Assembly: GCA_041161475.1 (NCBI GenBank)
Contig: JBEAUL010000082.1
Location: forward strand, 1 to 6,128
Length of the DNA stretch: 6,128 nucleotides
Direction of reading: 5' to 3'
Source of the DNA: JBEAUL01 sp041161475
GTDB taxonomy: Bacteria > Pseudomonadota > Gammaproteobacteria > UBA6186 > Azoamicaceae
Shown: positions 1 to 6,063 of the stretch, one piece after another
Layout: each line of letters opens with the position of its first letter
Position numbering within the stretch: the first letter of the stretch is position 1
Made by a program: the position numbers and the translations under genes
The notes under the pieces: generated by a model
Told to the model about the DNA's origin: nothing
The model's database searches: none
The model's input: only the letters and a program-made list of their open reading frames with translations

Positions 1-9
1 TGTTTTCAT
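1..9 (-). CDS. Possible first three codons of the next operon gene (partial)
   Basis: An ATG at 9-7 reads Met-Lys-Thr before the window ends. It lies 14 bp after the holB stop, and a GGAA at 17-14 sits just upstream, although the spacing of four bases is short for a ribosome binding site. In related clusters holB is often followed by another gene on the same strand, such as a PilZ-domain protein gene or tatD, so a start here is plausible. Three codons cannot identify a product, and the ATG could be chance. Confidence 0.3.
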
Positions 10-23
10 TGCGTTCCAAATAA

Positions 24-905
24 TTATCTACAAAAAAAAAGCGACTCTAACAATAACGGCATGTTTAAAGAAACGCCTTGTTGCACGCTTTGTATTGTCT
101 CATACACACGGTCAATCCATGACCACACATTCATACTCAATTGTTCAGAAATTTTTGCTAATAAATCTCTGTCTCTGGGCAACAAATCCGCACAAGGAAA
201 GGTCTCTTTACTTATACCTATAGCAGCGATGATATAACCCATCTTTAAGAAAAAGTATAGCAGTTCTTTGACTTCCATTGACTTTGAAAGAAAGTCAGCT
301 ACTTTACATAATTTCTCGGGTCTTTCCAAGGCCTCCTGACAATGCGCTAACAAGGTCGCATCAACGGGGGTCCAAGTACAGGCATGCATTGTTTTCCCGG
401 TAACGGCAGTTGGTAACCGTAACTGAAAACAACGACTTCTAATGGTATCTAAGAGTAAACTGGGGTGAGCCGTCACCAGCAATATTAAAACGGATTCAGC
501 CAAGGGCTCTTCTAGGGTTTTTAAAAAAGCATTTGCCGCAGCGAGTGTTAACGCCTCTGCTGACCAAATGACGATAACACGAGCAGAGGCTTGCTGAGCA
601 GTGAGGGATAAAAATTGGATCGCTGAACGTATTTGTTCAATTGAAATGCGACCTCCAGATGCTTCTTTGGATATCGATAAATAATCCGGATGATGCCCTT
701 CTGAAAAACAACGACAACCAAAACAATTTCCGCAAGCAACCGCGTAATTTGGCTTCTCTGGCGTACCCACACAATGTGTACAAAAGTGGTGCGCGACCCA
801 GGCCAAAGTCCAGTTACTTGTGGCTTTTTCATCTCCCACCACAATATACTTACCTCTCAGCGGAGTAACTAAGTACGGTTTCGGCAATAGCCCATCTACA
901 GACAT
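24..905 (-). CDS. holB: DNA polymerase III subunit delta' (clamp loader)
   Basis: This is the delta' subunit of the clamp-loader complex, which opens the sliding clamp and places it on primed DNA. The 293-residue protein shows the family's cysteine-rich zinc module: C58, C61 and C64 in CGNCFGC, with C42 or C45 as likely fourth ligand, followed by HPD at 72-74. It also has the sensor-type stretch AANAFLKTLEEP (123-134) and the SRC motif at 157-159. The P-loop region near residues 20-30 (VVGDEKATS) is degenerate, which is normal because delta' does not need to bind ATP. The protein is shorter than the 334 residues of E. coli HolB, mostly at the N-terminus (about 14 residues) and in the divergent C-terminal part. 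The ATG overlaps the end of tmk by 10 bp and has no clear Shine-Dalgarno sequence, so translation is probably coupled to tmk. Function is secure from motifs and context; the C-terminal half is poorly conserved. Confidence 0.93.
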   Translation of the reverse strand: MSVDGLLPKPYLVTPLRGKYIVVGDEKATSNWTLAWVAHHFCTHCVGTPEKPNYAVACGNCFGCRCFSEGHHPDYLSISKEASGGRISIEQIRSAIQFLSLTAQQASARVIVIWSAEALTLAAANAFLKTLEEPLAESVLILLVTAHPSLLLDTIRSRCFQLRLPTAVTGKTMHACTWTPVDATLLAHCQEALERPEKLCKVADFLSKSMEVKELLYFFLKMGYIIAAIGISKETFPCADLLPRDRDLLAKISEQLSMNVWSWIDRVYETIQSVQQGVSLNMPLLLESLFFCR

Positions 906-1546
906 ATTGTTTTGATAATATTGTGATGAATTACATCAATAGACTGTGTCGCATCTATGACGCAATATTGTTCAGGGAGCTGATTGGCACGGTCTACATA
1001 TGCCTGTCTAACACGCTCGAAAAAATCCAGTTTTTCTTGTTCAATTCGGTCTAAATGCCCGCGCTGCTTAGCGCGATCTAACCCCACATGAGGAGGCGCA
1101 TCTAAGATAATGGTATAATTTGGCCTAAATGTTTTTTGAACCAATTGCTCTAACTGCTGAATAATCGCAGTATCAAGTCCTCGACCGGCTCCCTGGTAAG
1201 CATACGTTGAATCTGTAAAACGGTCACATAGCACATAAGTACCCGCTCTTAAGGCCGGGTATATGATTTCGGTAAGATGCTGGGCTCTGGCAGCAAACAT
1301 CATCAAAATCTCAGTCATGTAACTCATGTTTTGATATTGATTACTGAGTAATAATGCTCTGATTTCATTTCCCAGCGCAGTGCCACCCGGCTCTCTCGTG
1401 ACCAAAATAGGGATATGCTTGTTTTTTAAGTAATCGGCCAACAAGTTTAATTGCGTGGTTTTACCCACGCCCTCAATCCCTTCAAAGGTAATAAACTTAC
1501 CTTTGTATGGCTCTAAACCGTCTTTTTTGTCAGATACTGTGTTCAT
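896..1546 (-). CDS. tmk: Thymidylate kinase (dTMP kinase)
   Basis: The enzyme phosphorylates dTMP to dTDP with ATP, the step committing thymidine nucleotides to dTTP synthesis in the cytoplasm. The 216-residue sequence carries the P-loop FEGIEGVGKTTQ (21-32), the TREPGGT motif (50-56), the DRF motif at 108-110 followed by DSTYAYQGAGRGL (112-124) for dTMP binding, and an Arg-containing LID segment around 158-169 (RAKQRGHLDRIE), as in the E. coli-type enzymes. The ATG at 1546 is the only usual start codon in frame before the P-loop; an in-frame TAA lies 24 bp upstream of it. This start gives a charged N-terminal extension of roughly 14 residues (MNTVSDKKDGLEPYKG) relative to E. coli Tmk. No Shine-Dalgarno sequence precedes the ATG. 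It is separated from mltG by 122 bp containing a hairpin, repeat and micro-ORFs, and it overlaps holB by 10 bp. Confidence 0.96.
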   Translation of the reverse strand: MNTVSDKKDGLEPYKGKFITFEGIEGVGKTTQLNLLADYLKNKHIPILVTREPGGTALGNEIRALLLSNQYQNMSYMTEILMMFAARAQHLTEIIYPALRAGTYVLCDRFTDSTYAYQGAGRGLDTAIIQQLEQLVQKTFRPNYTIILDAPPHVGLDRAKQRGHLDRIEQEKLDFFERVRQAYVDRANQLPEQYCVIDATQSIDVIHHNIIKTICL

Positions 1547-1557
1547 GCAAATAATGA

Positions 1558-1570
1558 TAACATTATGTTA
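1558..1570. repeat. Small inverted repeat in the tmk leader
   Basis: TAACAT-T-ATGTTA is a perfect 6+1+6 palindrome. It lies just upstream of tmk and overlaps the end of the 9-bp tandem repeat and the candidate -10 element. Its symmetry would suit binding of a dimeric regulator, but no known operator consensus is recognised, and AT-rich palindromes of this size are common. Confidence 0.4.
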
Positions 1571-1589
1571 ACAATGCTAACAATGCTAA
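1562..1589 (-). promoter_or_regulatory. Candidate sigma70-type promoter for tmk-holB
   Basis: On the minus strand, TTAGCA (1589-1584, four of six matches to TTGACA) and CATAAT (1567-1562, five of six matches to TATAAT) are separated by 16 bp. Transcription would start only about 8 bases before the tmk ATG, giving a nearly leaderless mRNA, which would fit the absence of a Shine-Dalgarno sequence. The -35 element is part of a tandem repeat and AT-rich DNA yields such matches by chance, so this is tentative. Confidence 0.25.
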
Positions 1590-1591
1590 CA
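1569..1591. repeat. 9-bp tandem repeat upstream of tmk
   Basis: TAACAATGC occurs twice in direct succession (1569-1577 and 1578-1586), and a third partial copy, TAACA, follows at 1587-1591. On the coding strand the unit reads GCATTGTTA. It lies 23-45 bp before the tmk start. Its length is a multiple of three, so copy-number change would keep the frame of the micro-ORF that runs through it. It could be replication slippage or spaced binding sites. Confidence 0.75.
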
Positions 1592-1638
1592 TGACGATAA
1601 ATTCTTATTTAAAAAAAACGCTCAAAAAATCCGCAGTC

Positions 1639-1680
1639 ATGGTCAAACAAAAATTGCTTCTATTATTTTTACTTGACCAT
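1639..1680 (-). promoter_or_regulatory. 16-bp RNA hairpin overlapping the mltG stop codon
   Basis: The arms 1680-1665 and 1654-1639 pair over 16 bp in the minus-strand transcript around a 10-base loop (AAUAGAAGCA). Eight outer base pairs (AUGGUCAA with UUGACCAU) are perfect, followed by two G-U wobbles and six A-U pairs. On the plus strand the two wobbles become A-C mismatches, so the fold suits the transcribed strand. The 5' arm contains the last three codons and stop of mltG. A U6 tract begins nine bases after the stem and a U8 tract follows at 1618-1611. It is not a textbook intrinsic terminator, because the U-run does not follow the stem directly. It could be an attenuator, an mRNA 3'-end stabiliser or an RNase III processing site between mltG and tmk. 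Confidence 0.55.
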
Positions 1681-2703
1681 TGTTTTTCGGTAACGACTGA
1701 CGGCTTGATTGTGCTCTGACAAGGTTTTAGAAAAATAATGCCCCTTATCCCCTTGTCCTGATGCGACAAAATATAAGGCATCCGTTTCCGCGGGATGCAT
1801 AACGGCTTTTATCGCCCGTTCACCAGGAATACAAATGGGGGTTGGTGGTAAACCAAGATGGAGGTAGGTATTGTACGGGGTCGGTGTTTTTAAATCCTCT
1901 TTTGTTAATGGTCTATCCATACCATCACCTAAACCATAAACCACTGTTGGGTCAGCTTGTAATAACATGTTTTTACGCAAACGATTAAAATAAACACCCG
2001 CAATTTTCTCATACTCGTCTGATTTGGCTGTTTCTTTTTCCACAATAGAAGCCAAAATTAAGGCCTCATAAGGGCTTGCTAAGGTACAACGTGGACTGCG
2101 ATTAACCCACGCTTGCAGAAGTTTTTTATCCATCGTTAATCGAATTCGATTTAACAGATCTATGTCTTTTGTTGGTTTACTAAAGTAATAAGTATCTGGA
2201 AAAAACAATCCCTCTGGATGCTTGGGGACATCGCCAGCAATTTGTTGCGACAAAAGATGCATCATATTATCGACACGTAATTCTGGCGTGTGTTCCAGTG
2301 AAGTATCTTTTTGTAATGCGGTCAACAATTGATAGACAGTCCATCCTTCAACCAACAAAAATGGACGTTGTACCACCCTTCCCATGACCATGTCTTCTAA
2401 TAATGCCATAGGGGTTGTTACGCCTTGGACAATACGATATTCTCCTGCCTGTAGCTTAGATTCAACGCCTTGCCAACGAATCAAGAGCATAAATATATTC
2501 GAATTGATAGGGATATTTTCTTTCTCTAGTTTTTTTAAAATCCCTGATAAAGAGCTACCGGGCGAAATTTCAAAAAATTGTTCTGCTTGGGCAATTTGAA
2601 TAGGCAAGAAAAGGGTTTGATAACCTTGAATAACTTGAATAGCAACCCAAGCAATGCCTATAAAAGCACCCAAAAAAAACACTGTTTTGAATTTTTTCAA
2701 CAT
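1669..2703 (-). CDS. mltG: Endolytic murein transglycosylase MltG
   Basis: MltG (formerly YceG) cuts nascent peptidoglycan strands at the inner membrane and is thought to terminate glycan polymerisation. The 344-residue protein starts with a short basic tip (MLKKFK) and one hydrophobic segment at about 8-24, a membrane anchor leaving the rest in the periplasm. A LysM-like region around 43-95 (SPGSSLSGILKKL, LQAGEYRI) precedes the catalytic domain. The family signature is clear: EGLFFPDTYYF (164-174), ASIVEKET (218-225) with E222 matching catalytic E218 of E. coli, LQADPTVVYG after it, and the PTPYNTYLHLGLPPTPICIPG block. Length is normal for the family (E. coli 340). The ATG has only a weak upstream GTGAG (2716-2712). 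It lies 93 bp after fabF, where pabC often sits in relatives, and its stop codon is inside a predicted hairpin. Confidence 0.96.
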   Translation of the reverse strand: MLKKFKTVFFLGAFIGIAWVAIQVIQGYQTLFLPIQIAQAEQFFEISPGSSLSGILKKLEKENIPINSNIFMLLIRWQGVESKLQAGEYRIVQGVTTPMALLEDMVMGRVVQRPFLLVEGWTVYQLLTALQKDTSLEHTPELRVDNMMHLLSQQIAGDVPKHPEGLFFPDTYYFSKPTKDIDLLNRIRLTMDKKLLQAWVNRSPRCTLASPYEALILASIVEKETAKSDEYEKIAGVYFNRLRKNMLLQADPTVVYGLGDGMDRPLTKEDLKTPTPYNTYLHLGLPPTPICIPGERAIKAVMHPAETDALYFVASGQGDKGHYFSKTLSEHNQAVSRYRKTMVK

Positions 2704-2796
2704 GTAATCATCTCACTTTCACACCCTATCCATATCATAGACCAGGATGACAAATCGTGTATGATGCTTCTTGGAGTTGCTTTTACAACGCGTTGA

Positions 2797-4038
2797 TTAC
2801 ACTTTTTTGAATACCAAGGTAGCGTTTGTACCACCAAATCCAAAAGAATTTGACATCGCAATATTAACGGCTGTTTTTCTGGCCACATTAGGAACATAAT
2901 CTAAGTCACAGCCTTCACCAGGCTCTACTAAGTTAATGGTGGGCGCAATCACTTGGTCGCGTAAAGTCAGTACACAAAAAATAGCCTCAATAGCGCCAGC
3001 AGCACCCAGTAAATGTCCCGTCATAGACTTGGTTGAGCTGATTGCTGTTTTGTATGCATGATCTCCCAATGCTGTCTTCATGGCATTGGTCTCTTCTAAA
3101 TCACCCACTGGTGTTGAAGTACCATGTGCGTTCACGTAATCTACGTCTGAAGGATTAATACCCGCATTTTCCATTGCCAGAGACATCGATTGTGCGGCCC
3201 CTCCATTACCTGGACGTGTGATATGAAAAGCGTCTGCACTCATCCCAAAACCGATACATTCTGCTAAAATAGGTGCGCCACGTTTTTTAGCATGCTCATA
3301 TTCTTCTAACACCAACACACCAGCACCGTCTCCCAACACAAAACCATCTCTGTCTTTATCCCAAGGCCGACTTGCCAATTCTGGTGCATCATTTCGTGTA
3401 GACAAGGCACGTGCCGAAGCAAACCCAGACATCCCCAAAGGGGTGCTCGCATATTCAGAGCCTCCGACCAACATCACATCGGCTTCTCCATACTGGATCA
3501 TACGGGCACCCATGCCGATATTATGTGTTCCGGTCGTACAAGCGGTTGAAATGGCAATATTAGGACCCTTCAAGCCGTACAAAATAGAAAGATGCCCGGC
3601 AATCATATTCACTATCGTACTGGGAATAAAAAAAGGTGAAATACGTTTCGGGCCGGATTTTTCTAAGGTTTGTTGGCCTTCTTCAATCGTGTGAATACCA
3701 CCAATACCTGACCCAATCGCAACACCCATGCGACGCAAGTCCAATCCAGTATCCGAAATCGGATCTAGTCCAGCTGCACGCATGGCCTGTATTCCGGCAG
3801 CGATACCATATTGTATAAAAGTATCGCACTTCCGAGCCTCTTTAATGGGCATATATTCAGAAACATCAAAATCGGTTACTAAACCGGCAAAGCGCACAGA
3901 AAAATCTTTGGTATCGAATCGTTCGATTAATCTGATACCACTTTTTCCTTCTAAGGCTCTCTTCCAAATATCGGGTAAGGTATTGCCCAACGGGCATACA
4001 GAACCCATCCCAGTAACCACCACTCGACGTTTCGACAT
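2797..4038 (-). CDS. fabF: Beta-ketoacyl-ACP synthase II
   Basis: FabF condenses acyl-ACP with malonyl-ACP, releasing CO2, to lengthen the chain by two carbons in each elongation cycle. The 413-residue protein is full length (E. coli 413). The thiolase-fold catalytic triad is visible: C167 in ISTACTTG, H305 in NAHGTSTPVGD and H342 in KSMTGHLLGAAGA, with the conserved K337. The glycine-rich C-terminal loop NSFGFGGTN (397-405) contains the acyl-gating phenylalanine at 401. The position next to acpP and the FabF-type length favour KAS II over FabB (KAS I). An AAGGA at 4053-4049, ten bases before the ATG, serves as ribosome binding site. The gene follows acpP after 29 bp. Confidence 0.97.
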   Translation of the reverse strand: MSKRRVVVTGMGSVCPLGNTLPDIWKRALEGKSGIRLIERFDTKDFSVRFAGLVTDFDVSEYMPIKEARKCDTFIQYGIAAGIQAMRAAGLDPISDTGLDLRRMGVAIGSGIGGIHTIEEGQQTLEKSGPKRISPFFIPSTIVNMIAGHLSILYGLKGPNIAISTACTTGTHNIGMGARMIQYGEADVMLVGGSEYASTPLGMSGFASARALSTRNDAPELASRPWDKDRDGFVLGDGAGVLVLEEYEHAKKRGAPILAECIGFGMSADAFHITRPGNGGAAQSMSLAMENAGINPSDVDYVNAHGTSTPVGDLEETNAMKTALGDHAYKTAISSTKSMTGHLLGAAGAIEAIFCVLTLRDQVIAPTINLVEPGEGCDLDYVPNVARKTAVNIAMSNSFGFGGTNATLVFKKV

Positions 4039-4067
4039 TGCTGATGCTTCCTTTTATTTAATCAGGA

Positions 4068-4319
4068 TTAACCTTCTTGAACGGTGCTTTTAGAACCGAT
4101 ATAGTCCAACACATCTTTAACAGTCAGCAATTTTTGTGCTTCTTCGTCTGGAATATCTGTGCTGAAATGTTCTTCTAAAGCCATAACCAATTCTACGGTA
4201 TCTAAAGAATCCGCACCCAAATCTTCTCCAAAAGAAGCGCTGGGGACAATACGGGATTCATCAACACCCAATTGCTCTGCAATAATTTTTTTGACTTGTT
4301 CTTCAACTTTACTGCTCAT
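4068..4319 (-). CDS. acpP: Acyl carrier protein
   Basis: AcpP carries the growing acyl chain as a thioester on a 4'-phosphopantetheine arm and passes it among the Fab enzymes. The 83-residue acidic protein has the invariant GADSLD motif (35-40); S38 is the phosphopantetheine attachment site. The recognition helix after it (TVELVMALEEHF) and the helix around VKDVLDYIG match the family. It is a few residues longer than E. coli AcpP (78) because of a C-terminal tail ending in KSTVQEG. A strong purine-rich ribosome binding site (AGAGGAG, 4336-4330) lies ten bases before the ATG, as expected for a very abundant protein. No confident separate promoter was seen in the 42-bp gap after fabG. Confidence 0.98.
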   Translation of the reverse strand: MSSKVEEQVKKIIAEQLGVDESRIVPSASFGEDLGADSLDTVELVMALEEHFSTDIPDEEAQKLLTVKDVLDYIGSKSTVQEG

Positions 4320-4361
4320 GTTTTATTTACTCCTCTGATAAAAAAATTGATAGAAATGGGG

Positions 4362-5108
4362 TTAAGCCATGTACATGCCACCATTAACATGCAAGGTTTC
4401 TCCCGTAATATATCCAGCCGATTCTGAGGCCAAAAAAGCCACCGCGGCAGCCACATCTTCAGGCGTACCCATACGACCGGCGGCAATTTGTTGCATCCAC
4501 TTGTCTTTTTGATCCGCAGACAATACCTGGGTCATGTCTGTTTCAATCAATCCAGGAGATACCACATTAACGGTAATGCCCCGGGTGCCAATCTCTCTGG
4601 CAAGCGACTTGCTTAAACCAATTAACCCTGCTTTAGCCGCTGCATAATTGGCTTGACCTGGATTCCCAGTCGAACCGACAACAGATCCAATATTGATAAT
4701 ACGTCCCCATCGTGCTTTTAGCATTGCTTTGATACACAACTGAATCATGCGATAAGCACCAGTGAGATTGGTTTCAATAATATTTTCCCAATCATTCAAC
4801 TTCATGCGGATAAATAAGTTATCTGCGGCCACACCCGCATTATTCACTAAAATATTCGGATGACCAAATTCACGACAAACTGAATCTAGGGTTGTTTCTA
4901 ACGTTTCTTGAGGGTCAGTAATATTCAGCACAATACCTGTACCACGAATACCATTGCTATGCAACATTTCCGTGATCTGATCTGCCTTATCTGCACGCGT
5001 TGAGGTGCCAATGACAGTAACCCCTTGCTTACCTAAGGTTAATGCGATCACTTTTCCAATACCACGACTGGCACCTGTGACCAACGCAATTTTTTCTGAG
5101 GGTATCAC
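4362..5108 (-). CDS. fabG: 3-oxoacyl-ACP reductase
   Basis: FabG uses NADPH to reduce 3-oxoacyl-ACP to 3-hydroxyacyl-ACP, the first reduction of the elongation cycle. It is a short-chain dehydrogenase with TGASRGIG (11-18) for the cofactor, NNAG (89-92), and the catalytic residues N114, S142, Y155 and K159 (YAAAK). The GTG start at 5108 is chosen because it gives 248 residues and places the KIALVTGASRGIG block at the same position as in E. coli FabG. It overlaps the fabD stop as GTGA, and a GGGAGG lies ten bases upstream. A TTG at 5114 (two residues longer, four bases from the same GGGAGG) is a possible alternative. A still longer in-frame ORF from an ATG at 5204 would add 32 unrelated residues from inside fabD and is rejected. 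Confidence 0.96.
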   Translation of the reverse strand: MIPSEKIALVTGASRGIGKVIALTLGKQGVTVIGTSTRADKADQITEMLHSNGIRGTGIVLNITDPQETLETTLDSVCREFGHPNILVNNAGVAADNLFIRMKLNDWENIIETNLTGAYRMIQLCIKAMLKARWGRIINIGSVVGSTGNPGQANYAAAKAGLIGLSKSLAREIGTRGITVNVVSPGLIETDMTQVLSADQKDKWMQQIAAGRMGTPEDVAAAVAFLASESAGYITGETLHVNGGMYMA

Positions 5109-6043
5109 AGACAAGTTTCCTCCCGACAATCGTTTAATGAGATACTTTCTATTGATGGCACAATACGTTTGATCAAACCACACAACACTCGCCCAGGACC
5201 ACATTCAATAATGCGTTCTATTCCTAGCGTTTCCATCAGTTGAATCGTTTCAACCCAACGCACTGGACGGACTAACTGATTAATTAAGGCATCTTGTATG
5301 GCTTCTTTGGTTTGATGAAAAGCCAAATCAACATTATGCAATACTGGAATGTTAGGCACATTAAATGTGGTTTCCCTAAGTTGCTGAGCCAAACGCAAAC
5401 TGGCAGGCGCCATTAAGGCACAATGTGAAGGAACGCTTACTGGTAATAACAGGGTTTTTCTGGCACCCATGGCTTTGGCACGGTCCATGGCACGTTCAAC
5501 GGCTTGCGTTTCGCCGGCAATCACAACCTGACCTTTTGAGTTATAATTGGCCGCAGAAACGATATCGCCTTCAGAGGCTTCGCGACAAGCGACTTGCACT
5601 TGCTCATCCGTCAGACCTAAAATAGCGGCCATTGCCCCCTTACCCTGCGGTACTGCTTCTTGCATAAAGCGCCCACGGTTTGAAACAATTTTTATGGCTT
5701 CTTTAAAATCTAAGGAATTGGCACAAACCAGCGCAGTGTACTCCCCTAAGCTGTGGCCCGCCATGACCAACGGACGTTGGTTAGGATATTTTTCACACCA
5801 AAAACGCCAAAAAGCGACTCCTGCAGCCAAAAGAGCCGGTTGCGTATACTGTGTTTGATTCAACTGTTCTTCTGGCCCTTCTTGGGTTAACTGCCATAAA
5901 TCGTACCCTAACACAGAAGACGCTTCTGCAAAACATGACTTTACTATGGGTGTTTTTTCAGCAAGATCGGCTAGCATACCCAAAGACTGAGAACCCTGTC
6001 CAGGAAAAACAAAAGCCATTTTTTTTATAGTATCTTCTTTCAT
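5105..6043 (-). CDS. fabD: Malonyl-CoA:ACP transacylase
   Basis: FabD transfers malonyl from CoA to AcpP, supplying the extender unit for FabH and FabF. The 312-residue protein (E. coli 309) opens with FVFPGQGSQ (11-19), whose Q16 helps form the oxyanion hole. It has the nucleophile elbow GHSLGEY with S98, the malonate-binding arginine R123 in SNRGRFMQ, and the catalytic H207 in VPSHCALM. A C-terminal GPGRVLCGLIKR block is also typical. An AGGA at 6054-6051, seven bases before the ATG, supports this start; the internal Met9 (MAFVFPGQG) would be a shorter alternative but lacks comparable support. It follows fabH after 20 bp and its stop overlaps the fabG start. Confidence 0.97.
   Translation of the reverse strand: MKEDTIKKMAFVFPGQGSQSLGMLADLAEKTPIVKSCFAEASSVLGYDLWQLTQEGPEEQLNQTQYTQPALLAAGVAFWRFWCEKYPNQRPLVMAGHSLGEYTALVCANSLDFKEAIKIVSNRGRFMQEAVPQGKGAMAAILGLTDEQVQVACREASEGDIVSAANYNSKGQVVIAGETQAVERAMDRAKAMGARKTLLLPVSVPSHCALMAPASLRLAQQLRETTFNVPNIPVLHNVDLAFHQTKEAIQDALINQLVRPVRWVETIQLMETLGIERIIECGPGRVLCGLIKRIVPSIESISLNDCREETCL
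5119..5124 (-). promoter_or_regulatory. Ribosome binding site of fabG inside fabD
   Basis: GGGAGG lies within the last codons of fabD, ten bases before the GTG at 5108 and four before the TTG at 5114. It shows that fabG starts at the fabD stop rather than at the upstream in-frame ATG (5204), and that the two genes are probably translationally coupled. Confidence 0.75.
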
Positions 6044-6063
6044 TTTATTTTCCTATTACATCC

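Larger units (their letters stand above)
1543..1592 (-). other. Two back-to-back micro-ORFs running into tmk
   Basis: An ATG at 1592-1590 opens a 9-codon ORF (MLALLALLT, stop TAA at 1565-1563). Its stop overlaps the ATG of a second 6-codon ORF (MLSLFA, 1563-1543) as TAATG. The second stop in turn overlaps the tmk ATG as ATGA. The first peptide's repeat structure comes from the 9-bp DNA repeat. Neither has a convincing Shine-Dalgarno sequence. The chain could deliver ribosomes to tmk by termination-reinitiation, but ORFs this short arise readily by chance. Confidence 0.2.

Noticed and set aside
806..848. Degenerate P-loop of HolB as a sign of decay
   Set aside because: Delta' subunits in this group commonly lack a working Walker A motif, and the cysteine module and SRC motif are intact.
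641..868. Plus-strand and other antisense open frames (for example 641-868, 2384-2599, 3443-3694, 3728-4093, 5547-5858)
   Set aside because: All lie opposite well-conserved genes, have no recognisable domains, and are explained as shadows of those genes.
2786..2795. Palindrome CAACGCGTTG just after fabF as a terminator or operator
   Set aside because: A 10-bp palindrome without a loop cannot form a stable hairpin, there is no U-tract, and it matches no operator I know.
2704..2796. Promoter for mltG in the fabF-mltG gap
   Set aside because: TTGTCA and TATGAT are present but only 8 bp apart, and the better-spaced pair TTGTAA-16-CATCAT is too weak to call.
4058..4071. Palindrome TTAATC-AG-GATTAA over the acpP stop codon as a terminator
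   Set aside because: The stem is AT-rich with only a two-base centre, and there is no U-run after it; the next gene's ribosome binding site follows at once.
5109..5204. Longer fabG reading frame starting at an ATG inside fabD
   Set aside because: The extra 32 residues have no similarity to the FabG N-terminus, overlap conserved fabD coding sequence, and a GGGAGG points to the start at 5108.
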